From assembly GCA_964551015.1 (NCBI GenBank), contig CAZKBP010000005.1:124001-188000 (forward strand): 64,000 nucleotides of DNA, in the 5' to 3' direction. Under the pieces are notes generated by a model. That model was not told the DNA's origin. It searched no databases and saw nothing but the letters and a program-made list of their open reading frames with translations. Source of the DNA: CAZKBP01 sp964551015 (GTDB lineage: Bacteria > Bacteroidota > Bacteroidia > Cytophagales > Microscillaceae). The translations under genes were made by a program, and so were the position numbers. This document shows positions 26,609 to 34,718 of the stretch, one piece after another. Within the stretch, counting starts at the first letter, position 1; each line of letters opens with the position of its first letter.

Positions 26609-27637
26609 ATGATGCATTTTACGATCTGGATAGAAAAAATTTTAGGTAAAGGAGAAGACGCTCCACCCACCTGCCTGCTGAGTACGGAGGGGCAGGGAGT
26701 CCTTGCGGTCTATGACGGATTAGGTGGAGCCGGAAGTAAAACCTATCCAGCCCATGATGCTGAATCAGGCGCAAAAACACATTCAGGTGCATATCTAGCC
26801 TCCAGACTGGCCAAGCAGACCGTGGAGAATTTTTTTGAACTAGCTGCTGAGGAAGCATCGGAGTCTATCTCACCAACCTTGACACAAACACTCAAGCAAG
26901 ATTTTAAAGACTACCAACAAAAGATAGAGCAAGCTCCTTCACGTCTGCGCAGCAAATTGATTAAGACCCTACCTACTACCTTGGCAGGAATTCATTATCG
27001 AGCATCTAGCGAGGAGAATTTACTAGAAATCACCTCCTTTTGGGCTGGGGATTCTCGTTGTTATATCTTGTACGAGCAAGGTTTGAAACAAATATCTTGG
27101 GATGACCTCCACGGTGAGCCAGATGCGCTAGAAAACTTGACTGAAGATGCTACTATTTCTAATTGTGTACACGCCGAGGGTAATTTTGTATTGCACGAAC
27201 AAGTTTACTTTTGTGATGAGCCTTGCGTACTCATCACGGCCACGGATGGCTGTTTTGCTTATCTGAGTTCACCTGCTCACTTCGAGTATATACTTCTTCA
27301 TACCCTTATGCGGAGCTACTATGATGGCGAAGATTGGAAAGAAAAACTCCAAGAGCAGTTATGCAAATACGCGGCAGACGATGTGAGCCTGAGCCTCATT
27401 TGCTGGGGTTTTTCTAATTTGAATGAGCTAAAAAATCGCTTCTATCATCGTTATCAAGAACTGACCGAGCGATTTATTACTCCCTTGGAAGACCTGCAAG
27501 CACGCCTGAAAAGTCCGCATCTCTCCCCGCAAGACAAAATAATTACCTCAGAAGAAGAACGAAGAGCACTTTTGGTACGTTTATGGGAAGATTACAAACA
27601 AGCTTATTATTCACTACTTTTTCAAGAGGAACAATGA
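26609..27637 (+). CDS. PP2C-type protein phosphatase
   Basis: 342 residues. Weak at first sight, but the PP2C metal sites are all in order: GKGEDAP (NED-like, about 14-20), VYDGLGGAG (about 35-43, DGxGG), FWAGDSRCYIL (about 143), ITATDGCFAYL (about 212, DG) and ADDVSLSLI (about 259, final DD instead of DN). The remaining ~75 residues are a charged helical tail. It is cytoplasmic and probably removes phosphate from Ser/Thr residues; target unknown. The vWA gene is upstream and an OmpA-like exported protein starts 35 bases after its stop. Confidence 0.8.
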   Translation: MMHFTIWIEKILGKGEDAPPTCLLSTEGQGVLAVYDGLGGAGSKTYPAHDAESGAKTHSGAYLASRLAKQTVENFFELAAEEASESISPTLTQTLKQDFKDYQQKIEQAPSRLRSKLIKTLPTTLAGIHYRASSEENLLEITSFWAGDSRCYILYEQGLKQISWDDLHGEPDALENLTEDATISNCVHAEGNFVLHEQVYFCDEPCVLITATDGCFAYLSSPAHFEYILLHTLMRSYYDGEDWKEKLQEQLCKYAADDVSLSLICWGFSNLNELKNRFYHRYQELTERFITPLEDLQARLKSPHLSPQDKIITSEEERRALLVRLWEDYKQAYYSLLFQEEQ

Positions 27638-27672
27638 CCCAACATGTACGCGCGTATGCCGTTATTAATAAC

Positions 27673-28224
27673 ATGAAGTCTCTTCTGATTTATATATTGC
27701 TATTTGCTCCTTTTCTCTCAAAGGCGCAAACCTACACGGAGCAGCCCCCCTTCCAGAGCTTGGAAATAGAGCTTCATACCTATTGGAATCAAATGGCCTT
27801 AACCATTAACTCCCGTCAAGCCTTAGACCAACTGGCCGAAGTCCTGCTACAAGATGCAAACGCAAGCTCTGAACTCATCATCGAGACCCATACGAGTAGT
27901 TATAATTTCGCAGAAGATCGCAAAGAAAGCAAAACCGAGAGTAAGACGCGCTCCGAAGCCAAAGCTGCTCTCGTGAAAGACTATTTACTTGGTAAAAATG
28001 TGCCTACCGAACGCCTTACGATTCGCGCCCTGGGGCGTAGCCAACCTAAACCTATCTTAGACCAACAAGACGAACCCGTGTACGTGGAGCCAGGTGATTC
28101 TCAGCTCTATCATCTCCGCAACGAGAGAATTATCCTCTATCTCAATTCTCCTTCCCAAGAAAATTTACCTCAAATTGCCCAAAAACTCAAAAGTCAAGGG
28201 CTGGATGTCAGAGGTGTGAAATAA
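27673..28224 (+). CDS. Exported OmpA-like domain protein
   Basis: 183 residues from ATG 27673 (an open frame from 27583 overlaps the phosphatase and hides the signal). The signal peptide is MKSLLIYILLFAPFLSKAQ. The mature part resembles the OmpA C-terminal peptidoglycan-binding fold: LDQLAEVLLQ, ELIIETHTSSYN, SEAKAALVKDYLLGKNVPTERLTIRALGRSQP, ending in RNERIILYL. The usual SR-A-x-x-V helix is present in altered form (TRSEAKAALV). It probably contacts the cell wall. Last gene of the vWA-PP2C trio. Confidence 0.75.
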   Translation: MKSLLIYILLFAPFLSKAQTYTEQPPFQSLEIELHTYWNQMALTINSRQALDQLAEVLLQDANASSELIIETHTSSYNFAEDRKESKTESKTRSEAKAALVKDYLLGKNVPTERLTIRALGRSQPKPILDQQDEPVYVEPGDSQLYHLRNERIILYLNSPSQENLPQIAQKLKSQGLDVRGVK

Positions 28225-28380
28225 TTGCTCAGGTAGGGGAGGAGCAAGCTCCATCCTTGGGGCTCAGCCCTCCTCACCCCGAAGTAGATGACACTCCTAA
28301 AGATATTCTCCTGTCCATCAGTAAATTTATTTCTTAGGTAAATTATTGAAAATCAATATCCTATATCTTTTTTTGATGTT

Positions 28381-28442
28381 TATAACTGATTTTTCCGTTA
28401 AAAAACTGGTGATTCAGTTTGAAAACTGAAAAATCAGTTATA
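28381..28442. promoter_or_regulatory. Nested palindromes over the blaI promoter (candidate operator)
   Basis: TATAACTGATTTTTC (28381-28395) is the perfect inverse of GAAAAATCAGTTATA (28428-28442). Inside it, TTCAGTTT (28413-28420) and AAACTGAA (28423-28430) form a second perfect dyad. The right-hand arms lie between and over the promoter boxes, a layout expected of an autorepressed BlaI/MecI-type gene. Confidence 0.7.
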
Positions 28443-28448
28443 CCTTTG
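28418..28448 (+). promoter_or_regulatory. Bacteroidota-type promoter of blaI-M56 operon
   Basis: TTTG (28418-28421), a 19-base spacer and TACCTTTG (28441-28448) match the -33/-7 consensus. The ATG at 28453 follows after only four bases, so the message would be leaderless or nearly so. Confidence 0.7.
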
Positions 28449-28452
28449 GGCT

Positions 28453-28827
28453 ATGGAAGAACTCACCAAAACCGAAGAAAGAATCATGCAGGTGCTCTGG
28501 CAAATCAAAAAGGGCTTTGTCAAAGACATTATTGAGCATTTGCCAGGAGAGCATCATTACAATACAGTTTCCTCTGTGGTACGCATCCTCAAGGACAAGG
28601 GCTATGTGGGCTACAAAGCCTACGGTAAGACGCACGAATACTATCCTTTGATTAGTAAGTCCGAGTACGCCAAGAAGTCCTTTTCTCAGTTGCTGGGAAG
28701 CTACTTCGATAACTCGGTCAGTCGCTTACTGTCTTTTATGGCCAAAGAGAAAAACCTAAGCGAAAAAGAAATAGAAGAAATCCAAAAAATCTTGGATCAA
28801 GACCAAAATGATACTAAGAAAAACTAA
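28453..28827 (+). CDS. BlaI/MecI-family transcriptional repressor
   Basis: 124 residues. MEELTKTEERIMQVLWQIKKG and VKDIIEHL are the first helices of the winged helix domain; NTVSSVVRILKDKGYVGYKAYGK is the recognition helix and wing of the BlaI/MecI group. The C-terminal helices (KSFSQLLGSYFDNSVSRLLSFM ... SEKEIEEIQKIL) form the dimer part, which in BlaI is cleaved or released when the partner peptidase is triggered. The partner M56 peptidase gene follows 41 bases later. Nested palindromes overlap the promoter, suggesting it represses its own operon. In Bacteroidota such pairs often serve envelope sensing rather than beta-lactam resistance. Confidence 0.93.
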   Translation: MEELTKTEERIMQVLWQIKKGFVKDIIEHLPGEHHYNTVSSVVRILKDKGYVGYKAYGKTHEYYPLISKSEYAKKSFSQLLGSYFDNSVSRLLSFMAKEKNLSEKEIEEIQKILDQDQNDTKKN

Positions 28828-28868
28828 ACTTCTACCTTAGAAAAAATTCAACCTAAACGCCTTGAGCC

Positions 28869-30380
28869 ATGCTGACTTATCACCTCGAAGTAACCCTTTG
28901 TTTGCTGCTGTTTTACACTTTTTATGTGCTATTTTTAGCCAAGCTTTCTTTTTATCGCTTAGGAAGGATTTACCTTTTAGCTTCGCTCGGACTGAGCTTA
29001 CTCATCCCCGCGCTCAATATTCCCACACCACAACATACGCCTATTCTAGCGACCAAAAACTTAGTGCGTGTGATCGAGGAACCAGAACAAAACACACGAG
29101 GACTCGGGATAAAAACCAAAAAAATGGCTCATCCCCAAGAATCAAATACGAATCCTTGGCTCTTCTACTTAGGACTTGGCTATGGAATGGGCGTGATTTT
29201 GATGAGCCTGAGATTGGTCTATGGGCTGGTACGTGTTTACAGATTAGCTCGAGGAGGAAAATGGCAAGAAGGATTCAAAATTGTCCATTTGGAAGATCAA
29301 GCACTGAATGCTTCCTTTTTTCAAATTATTTTTATCAATGCAGAAAAATTAAGTACCGAAGAATACCAGCAGGTACTCCAGCACGAGCAAGCACACTATC
29401 GATGTGGGCACTCTTGGGATGTACTGCTTATGGCTTGTTTTCAAACCATTTTCTGGTACAACCCGATCATTTTCTTTTATCGTAAATCTTTGCTTATGCT
29501 TCACGAGTACGAAGTAGACGAAGCCATGAGCCAAACCTATAACCGAAGAAGTTATGCCGAGTTGTTGGTCAAATTGTCTCGATCCTGTTCACTGGGTTTA
29601 GGACATTCCTTTGGGCAGCATCCCGTGCATCAACGTGTCAAACGAATTTTTAACCCAAAATCAAAACCCATGAAAAAGTTAACTTACTTACTCTTTTTAC
29701 CTCTAATCGCTTTTGCTTGCCAGCAGTTTGCACTGCAAGAAAAAGTTACTTCCAACGCAAAGCTAGAAGCCGTAGACTCCCTGAGAACCTTCGGAGAGAA
29801 TTTAGGAGAAAATCCCTTGGTCATCATTGATGAAAAGACCTATCCGGCGAGTATTCTCAAAAAAATTGATCCGAAAAAAACGAGTACGAGTAGTAGCTAT
29901 CCCGCTTATAATCCTAAGGCTATAGGAGCATACGGGCTAAGTGCTCAGGAGGGAGTAGTGGTCATCACCACCAAAAACGGCGACTTTCTCTTTGATAGTT
30001 ACCAAGCTTGGTATAATGCGATGCGATTAAAATCTATTCCCAAAGATCGGTTTTTTACCCGACTCACGCTGATGGATGAAGACGGGAGCCAATTTGACCA
30101 CGTGGTCATCCGCTTACCAGATGGCTCAGGAGGAAGGCTAGATGGCATTAAGCCCGGAGAAGACGTACTCTATCTGATAGACGAACAAGTATATACAGAG
30201 GAGGATTTTTCCGGACTGACTTCTGATCAGCTGGAAGAGTTGGGGATCGTAGGGCTTAGCATCACCGATAGAGGAAAATTGGATAAAAACAAAAGCCAAA
30301 AATACCAGCGCGATGTCTATGGCTCGGTACAACTGACCACCAGGCAATATCTGGATCAAGTGAAGAAAAAGACTGACTAA
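28869..30380 (+). CDS. M56-family (BlaR1-type) membrane peptidase
   Basis: 503 residues. Helices at about 8-25, 30-48 and 97-118 precede the zinc site HEQAH at 172-176, in the cytoplasmic loop that cuts the BlaI partner; a further helix follows at about 271-290 (LTYLLFLPLIAFACQQ). The external C-terminus is not a penicillin-binding domain: it has ENPLVIIDEKTYP and IGAYGLSAQEGVVVITTKNG, resembling the carboxy tails of Bacteroidota M56 proteins that look like TonB-receptor plug fragments. So the signal sensed is unlikely to be a beta-lactam by the classic route. Paired with the repressor gene upstream. Confidence 0.9.
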   Translation: MLTYHLEVTLCLLLFYTFYVLFLAKLSFYRLGRIYLLASLGLSLLIPALNIPTPQHTPILATKNLVRVIEEPEQNTRGLGIKTKKMAHPQESNTNPWLFYLGLGYGMGVILMSLRLVYGLVRVYRLARGGKWQEGFKIVHLEDQALNASFFQIIFINAEKLSTEEYQQVLQHEQAHYRCGHSWDVLLMACFQTIFWYNPIIFFYRKSLLMLHEYEVDEAMSQTYNRRSYAELLVKLSRSCSLGLGHSFGQHPVHQRVKRIFNPKSKPMKKLTYLLFLPLIAFACQQFALQEKVTSNAKLEAVDSLRTFGENLGENPLVIIDEKTYPASILKKIDPKKTSTSSSYPAYNPKAIGAYGLSAQEGVVVITTKNGDFLFDSYQAWYNAMRLKSIPKDRFFTRLTLMDEDGSQFDHVVIRLPDGSGGRLDGIKPGEDVLYLIDEQVYTEEDFSGLTSDQLEELGIVGLSITDRGKLDKNKSQKYQRDVYGSVQLTTRQYLDQVKKKTD

Positions 30381-30526
30381 ATGCGCACCTAAACCATAAG
30401 CAATAACCCTGAAAAACTCCCCGGTCAAGAGGTCGTCATTTCAAGCTTGAAATGGCGACTTTGTTTTGGGGGACACCCAACGATCTGGCCCCTCTTCTTT
30501 TTCTATCTAAAAAACACAAAAAAATT

Positions 30527-30892
30527 ATGATTGAAGTTTTAGAAAAAAAAGAGAATAACTTAGTAAGCATCAAAGTAGAAGGTAAGATCGAGAAAGGAGC
30601 CATGCTCGAGCAAATCAACCAAATGATGAAAGAGAAAAAAGATCAATATGGCCAAATCCGCCTATATCTGGAGATACCTAGCTTCGAGGGCTACAGTAAT
30701 CTGGGAGCACTGTTCGAGGACCTCCGCTTGACCTTAGAACACTATAATAGCATCGAGAAAATGGCCGTCATTACCCAAGAGGTCTGGATTCGGAGCTTAG
30801 CACCACTGAGTAATCTCATAACGAAGGGCGAAGTGAAGACCTTCGAGCTACAACAGAAAGACGAGGCACGCGCCTGGTTACAATTAAGATAG
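30527..30892 (+). CDS. SpoIIAA/STAS-like small protein
   Basis: 121 residues from ATG 30527; the in-frame ATG at 30452 would add 25 unlikely residues. VSIKVEGKIEKGAMLEQINQ, IRLYLEIPSFEGYSNLGALFEDL and KMAVITQEVWIRSLAPL fit the SpoIIAA-like (DUF3478) family, an alpha/beta fold of the STAS/SEC14 kind. These are soluble proteins of unknown ligand. Monocistronic by position. Confidence 0.75.
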   Translation: MIEVLEKKENNLVSIKVEGKIEKGAMLEQINQMMKEKKDQYGQIRLYLEIPSFEGYSNLGALFEDLRLTLEHYNSIEKMAVITQEVWIRSLAPLSNLITKGEVKTFELQQKDEARAWLQLR

Positions 30893-30975
30893 TAATCAGT
30901 AATAGAGTAAAGATCGCCAATTTCTTATCTGAAACAAACAATAAGGTGGGAGCGAAATTTCTTATCGTTGCCACT

Positions 30976-31380
30976 TTATCTTAAAAAGCAAAGCACAGCG
31001 GCTCCACAGTGTTCATCTGTCTCTTTGAAAGTAAATCGCAAATAATACTTACCCGTAACGGGTGCCACATAAGAGAGGTAAGCAGGAGCCGTTTTGACTA
31101 ACCTTTTTTCTCCATCATCTTCACTTCGATAAACCTCTATGTTTGTGCGATAGCTATCGGCAATGAGTACATAAGCAGTCAGAGAATTGAAAAATATCTC
31201 GAACTCAGATACTTCCTCACTCAGTTCGTAGCTTTTGGAGAAAACGAAGTATTCAGGGATTTTACGGATACAGATATCTTTGTAGGTCTGTGTGTTGCAC
31301 TGAGCTTGTAGTTTGCTGGAAGCACATAAAATGCTGATCCACAGCAGCCCAATGATTATAAGCGAATCATGCTTTATCAT
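30976..31380 (-). CDS. Small exported protein, paralog of the one at 17214
   Basis: 134 residues from ATG 31380 (ATG 31431 adds 17 residues that spoil the signal). A signal peptide ending near KLQAQ gives mature CNTQTYKDICIRK. The core is beta-rich: VFSKSYELSEEVSEFEIFF, YLSYVAPVTGKYYLRFTFKE and DEHCGAAVLCFLR. The leading cysteine pattern, SY motif, GKYYLRFTF and the HC-x-A-x-VL end match the protein at 17214-17636. Function unknown. Confidence 0.72.
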   Translation of the reverse strand: MIKHDSLIIIGLLWISILCASSKLQAQCNTQTYKDICIRKIPEYFVFSKSYELSEEVSEFEIFFNSLTAYVLIADSYRTNIEVYRSEDDGEKRLVKTAPAYLSYVAPVTGKYYLRFTFKETDEHCGAAVLCFLR

Positions 31381-31554
31381 TATTTGCAGTAAGTTTTTAT
31401 CTTGAATTATTTCGGCCTGAAAATAAGTCAAAGATTAGAAGGTTCAAATATTTGAGCCACATAATATAGATTATTCTCAAAAATATCAGAAAAATCATAT
31501 ATTAGCGCATTAGGCTCACAAAGATAAAGTTAATTCAAAAATATCAAGATAATC

Positions 31555-33186
31555 ATGCAGCAACTCTCCGGAATGGACGCCGAATTTCTCTACTTAGAAA
31601 CCTCCAAAGCTCCCATGCACATCGGGAGTGTTTATATTTGCACCCCACCTCAGGATGGCCCGATGAGTTTTGAAAATTTTAAATCCTATCTAGCCTCCCG
31701 TCTACACGTTTCTCGTACCTTCCGCCAGCGTATTGTTGAGTCTCCCTTGAACCTAGGACATCCTTATTGGGTAGAAGACCCCCATTTTGACCTAAATAAC
31801 CATGTATTTCATACTGCACTTCCCAAGCCGGGCGGACGCAAGGAGTTGAAAGCCTTAGCAGCGATGGCCTTTGCTCGTACCTTAGATCGCACCAAACCTC
31901 TCTGGAACATCACTTTTGTAGAGGGCTTAGACGGGATGGAAGATGTGCCTGCCGGTTCTTTTGCTTTGATCTTCAAAGTACATCACGCGGCAATTGACGG
32001 TGGTTCTGGGGTAGAGATGATGTCTGCTTTGCTTGATGTTAATCCTAATCCGCCCAAGAGTAAACCTAGCAAGGCGTGGGTTCCCGAGCGAATTCCTAAC
32101 AACGTGGAGCTACTGGCCAAAAATTATTTCCAAGTCTTTGGCACTCCTTTCCGACTGGCGCGCTTTGTTTACGATACAGCACAGCGCACCGTTGGGGTGG
32201 CCAAGCAAGTGATTGACAATTCTATTCAAGCTCCTCCTTTTCCTTTTACCGCTCCCAAAACTCTTTTTAATACTACGGTAAGTGCTGGACGGGTATTTGG
32301 TGGAGTAGAACTTTCTTTGGAAAAGATCAAAGCCATCAAAAATCAAGAGGAGGACTTAACGGTCAATGATGTCGTACTGGCCATCTGTGCAGGAGCTTTT
32401 CATAAATACCTGAGCTTCAGGAAAAAACTTCCTCAAAAACCAATGATCGCTATGGCTCCTATCTCCGTTAGATCTCGCAATCAAAAGGGGCAAATGGGCA
32501 ATCAAGTGTCGGCCATGCTGGTTTCTCTGGCTACAAATGAGCCTGACCCTGTAAAAAGACTTCGCCTCATTCACGAAAGTGCTCGTGCGTCTAAAGTGTA
32601 TAGTCAGGCAATGGAGGCCACGCGTTTGATGGAATTTATTCCCTCTACCTTGGCTTCTTTGGCTTCTCGTTTGTACACCAGTATGAAATTGGCCGAAAGG
32701 CATTCCCCCTTCTATAATTTGGTAATTACCAACGTGCCTGGGCCGCCCATGCCAATCTATCTCAATGGAGCTAAGCTTGTGAGTCATTATGGTACTGCTC
32801 CTATTTTGGATGGGCTAGGACTGCTCTTGGTGGTATTTAGCTATGCAGGAAAAGTTACTATCTCAGCCACTTCTACTCCCGAAATTATTCCCGATTTAGA
32901 TCGTTTCATGGCCTACATGCACGAATCAATCGAGGAATTGTACTTGAAAATGGTTCCCGTGGAGGAGACTCCCAAGTCAGCAAAGCCTAAAACGCCTCCT
33001 CAGGCTCAGACGACCAAGAAAAAAAGTACGCGTAAAAGTACTTCTAAGAAAACTTCAAAAACAGCCGAAAGTAAGGCAAAAATAGCAGAGCAAAAAGAGA
33101 CGAAAACTGAGCAAGATCAAAAAGATCAAAAACCAGACTCGCTGAGTTCTGCTGACCAACCCAAGAGTAGCTCGGCCTCCTCTTAG
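31555..33186 (+). CDS. Wax ester synthase / diacylglycerol acyltransferase (WS/DGAT)
   Basis: 543 residues. LSGMDAEFLYLETSKAPMHIG opens the family; the catalytic KVHHAAIDGGSG places HHxxxDG at residues 143-149. VNDVVLAICAGAF, ISVRSRNQKGQMGNQVSAML and YNLVITNVPGPPMPIYL are the other conserved segments. The enzyme joins fatty acyl-CoA to alcohols or diacylglycerol to make storage wax esters or triacylglycerol. The last ~80 residues are an unusual low-complexity tail of Lys, Thr, Ser and Gln, perhaps for contact with lipid droplets or nucleic acid (inference). WS/DGATs are best known in Actinobacteria and Gammaproteobacteria. Confidence 0.93.
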   Translation: MQQLSGMDAEFLYLETSKAPMHIGSVYICTPPQDGPMSFENFKSYLASRLHVSRTFRQRIVESPLNLGHPYWVEDPHFDLNNHVFHTALPKPGGRKELKALAAMAFARTLDRTKPLWNITFVEGLDGMEDVPAGSFALIFKVHHAAIDGGSGVEMMSALLDVNPNPPKSKPSKAWVPERIPNNVELLAKNYFQVFGTPFRLARFVYDTAQRTVGVAKQVIDNSIQAPPFPFTAPKTLFNTTVSAGRVFGGVELSLEKIKAIKNQEEDLTVNDVVLAICAGAFHKYLSFRKKLPQKPMIAMAPISVRSRNQKGQMGNQVSAMLVSLATNEPDPVKRLRLIHESARASKVYSQAMEATRLMEFIPSTLASLASRLYTSMKLAERHSPFYNLVITNVPGPPMPIYLNGAKLVSHYGTAPILDGLGLLLVVFSYAGKVTISATSTPEIIPDLDRFMAYMHESIEELYLKMVPVEETPKSAKPKTPPQAQTTKKKSTRKSTSKKTSKTAESKAKIAEQKETKTEQDQKDQKPDSLSSADQPKSSSASS

Positions 33187-33222
33187 CCAGAGCTGATCTC
33201 GCGAGAAGAATCAACAAAAAGC

Positions 33223-33375
33223 TTAGGAATTTTGCCCGGGCTCAGGGGTCTCCTGTGCTTTTTGCATTTCTTCTTGTCGGCGGAGATATTGACGAAACAC
33301 TCTCCACGCAAAGAAAAAAGAAATGACAATCGTAATCAGAATGGCCTTTAGAATAGCGTAAAAACAGTAGAACAT
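33223..33375 (-). CDS. Small single-pass membrane protein (DUF4834-like)
   Basis: 50 residues from ATG 33375; the longer frame to 33465 adds a basic stretch that is unlikely to be coding. One hydrophobic helix, MFYCFYAILKAILITIVISFFFAW by position 1-24, is followed by a basic, Gln/Glu-rich tail. Shape and size recall small DUF4834-type Bacteroidota proteins. Coding status rests on the clean start-helix-tail layout only. Confidence 0.45.
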   Translation of the reverse strand: MFYCFYAILKAILITIVISFFFAWRVFRQYLRRQEEMQKAQETPEPGQNS

Positions 33376-33531
33376 TTTTATTTTAAAGATAATAAACCTC
33401 CTGCTAAAATCTCTTTTTCCTCGTCTTTCTTTTCGAGCTATTTGGCAAAATAGCCTCCTCTGCAAAGCGGTTTGGTTATTGTAATTACATTGTGTATAAT
33501 AAGCGATGATCTCTGTTTTTAAATTTTACTT

Positions 33532-34647
33532 ATGCAACGATTTTCTGTATTAATCATCTGGATTCTATATCTCTCTCCAAATTTTATCCAAGCACAGTCA
33601 GTCATAGAAAGTGACAGCTTAGAGCAAACTGATTCTATAGAATTGGTCATTGGCTATTATGAATCTCCTCCTTTTATCTTGGAAAACGAGGATGGCGAAC
33701 TAGAAGGCATCAGCGTAACGATGTGGCAACGAATTGCTCGAGACCTCAATCTTTCCTATCGTTTTGAGAAAATGCCCTTAGAGCAGGTGCTGGCCAATCT
33801 GCAAGCAGGTCAAGTGGATATAGCGATCAATCCGCTGACAGTAACGAGCGAACGCAGCCTGATTGTTGATTTTTCCCCACCTTATTATGTATCTCACTCT
33901 TCGGTGGTTATTCGTAAAAGCTCTTCGTGGCAAAAAGCTTTGCAATATGTTTATTCCATTCTTTCCTTGAGCTTCCTGAGGGCGATTCTGGCACTCTTTG
34001 GCATCTTGTTTCTCTTTGGCGTTTTGGTCTGGATTTTTGAGCGCAGCCGAAATCCAGAAGAGTTTCAACCGGGCTGGCGAGGTATTGCGAGCGGTATTTG
34101 GTGGTCAGCCGTCACGATGACCACGGTGGGTTACGGGGATAAGTCTCCGCGCACCTTTGGAGGTAGACTCATTGGTCTGATTTGGATGTTTGCCGCCATT
34201 ATCATGATTTCTGGTTTTACGGCTAGTATTGCTTCTTCTCTTACGGTGAATCAGCTAGGGTGGCAACAAAATGAAATTGAGGACTTTAAAGAATCTCAGG
34301 TGGGTACGGTAGAAGGCTCGGCCACTCAGGCTTGGCTTAAGAAGAAATTTTTTAAAGAAGTAGAAAGCTCCACCCGTTTGGGTGAAGGACTGGCAGCACT
34401 CCAAGACGGAAAGTTGGAGGCTTTTGTTTATGACGAACCCCTTTTGATCTATTTGCTTAATCAGGATGAGACTTACGGAGGGCTAGAAAAATTACCCATT
34501 CGCTTTAATCTACAATTTTACTCGGTAGCCTTCTCAGAAGATATTGATCCCATGCTTCGGGAGAAAATTTCTCGCAAAGTACTCGAGATCACCGAAGCCC
34601 CCGACTGGGAAGTGCTCTTGGCTGAGTATGGCCTCTCCGTAATTTGA
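33532..34647 (+). CDS. Prokaryotic glutamate-receptor-type potassium channel (GluR0-like)
   Basis: 371 residues. A signal peptide (1-22) is followed by the first lobe of a type 3 solute-binding domain (LVIGYYESPPFILENEDGEL). That domain is interrupted by a channel core: helix about 146-167, re-entrant pore with the potassium filter TTVGYGD at 197-203, helix about 211-233. The second binding lobe then resumes (QVGTVEGSATQAWL ... AFVYDEPLLIYLL). This is exactly the layout of GluR0, a potassium channel opened by amino-acid binding outside the membrane. The ligand here is unknown. It lies near two further cation channel genes. Confidence 0.92.
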   Translation: MQRFSVLIIWILYLSPNFIQAQSVIESDSLEQTDSIELVIGYYESPPFILENEDGELEGISVTMWQRIARDLNLSYRFEKMPLEQVLANLQAGQVDIAINPLTVTSERSLIVDFSPPYYVSHSSVVIRKSSSWQKALQYVYSILSLSFLRAILALFGILFLFGVLVWIFERSRNPEEFQPGWRGIASGIWWSAVTMTTVGYGDKSPRTFGGRLIGLIWMFAAIIMISGFTASIASSLTVNQLGWQQNEIEDFKESQVGTVEGSATQAWLKKKFFKEVESSTRLGEGLAALQDGKLEAFVYDEPLLIYLLNQDETYGGLEKLPIRFNLQFYSVAFSEDIDPMLREKISRKVLEITEAPDWEVLLAEYGLSVI

Positions 34648-34651
34648 TGTA

Positions 34652-34704
34652 CAGTAGTCAGCCTTCAGTACACTTTTCTATTTTTTACCGTAGGCTGACC
34701 ACTG
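34652..34704. terminator. Hairpin between convergent genes
   Basis: CAGTAGTCAGCCT (34652-34664) can pair with AGGCTGACCACTG (34692-34704) with one weak position, around a 27-base T-rich loop. It sits between the convergent channel and GH5 genes and could stop both messages. Confidence 0.4.
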
Positions 34705-34718
34705 AGTGCTAATGTCTC

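Noticed and set aside
28225..28320. GC-rich self-complementary stretch after the OmpA-like gene
   Set aside because: Several short pairings are possible but none forms a clean stem with a T tail, so I do not call a terminator.
28862..29485. 207-codon frame overlapping the M56 peptidase start
   Set aside because: Basic, low-complexity translation in another frame of a clear membrane peptidase gene.
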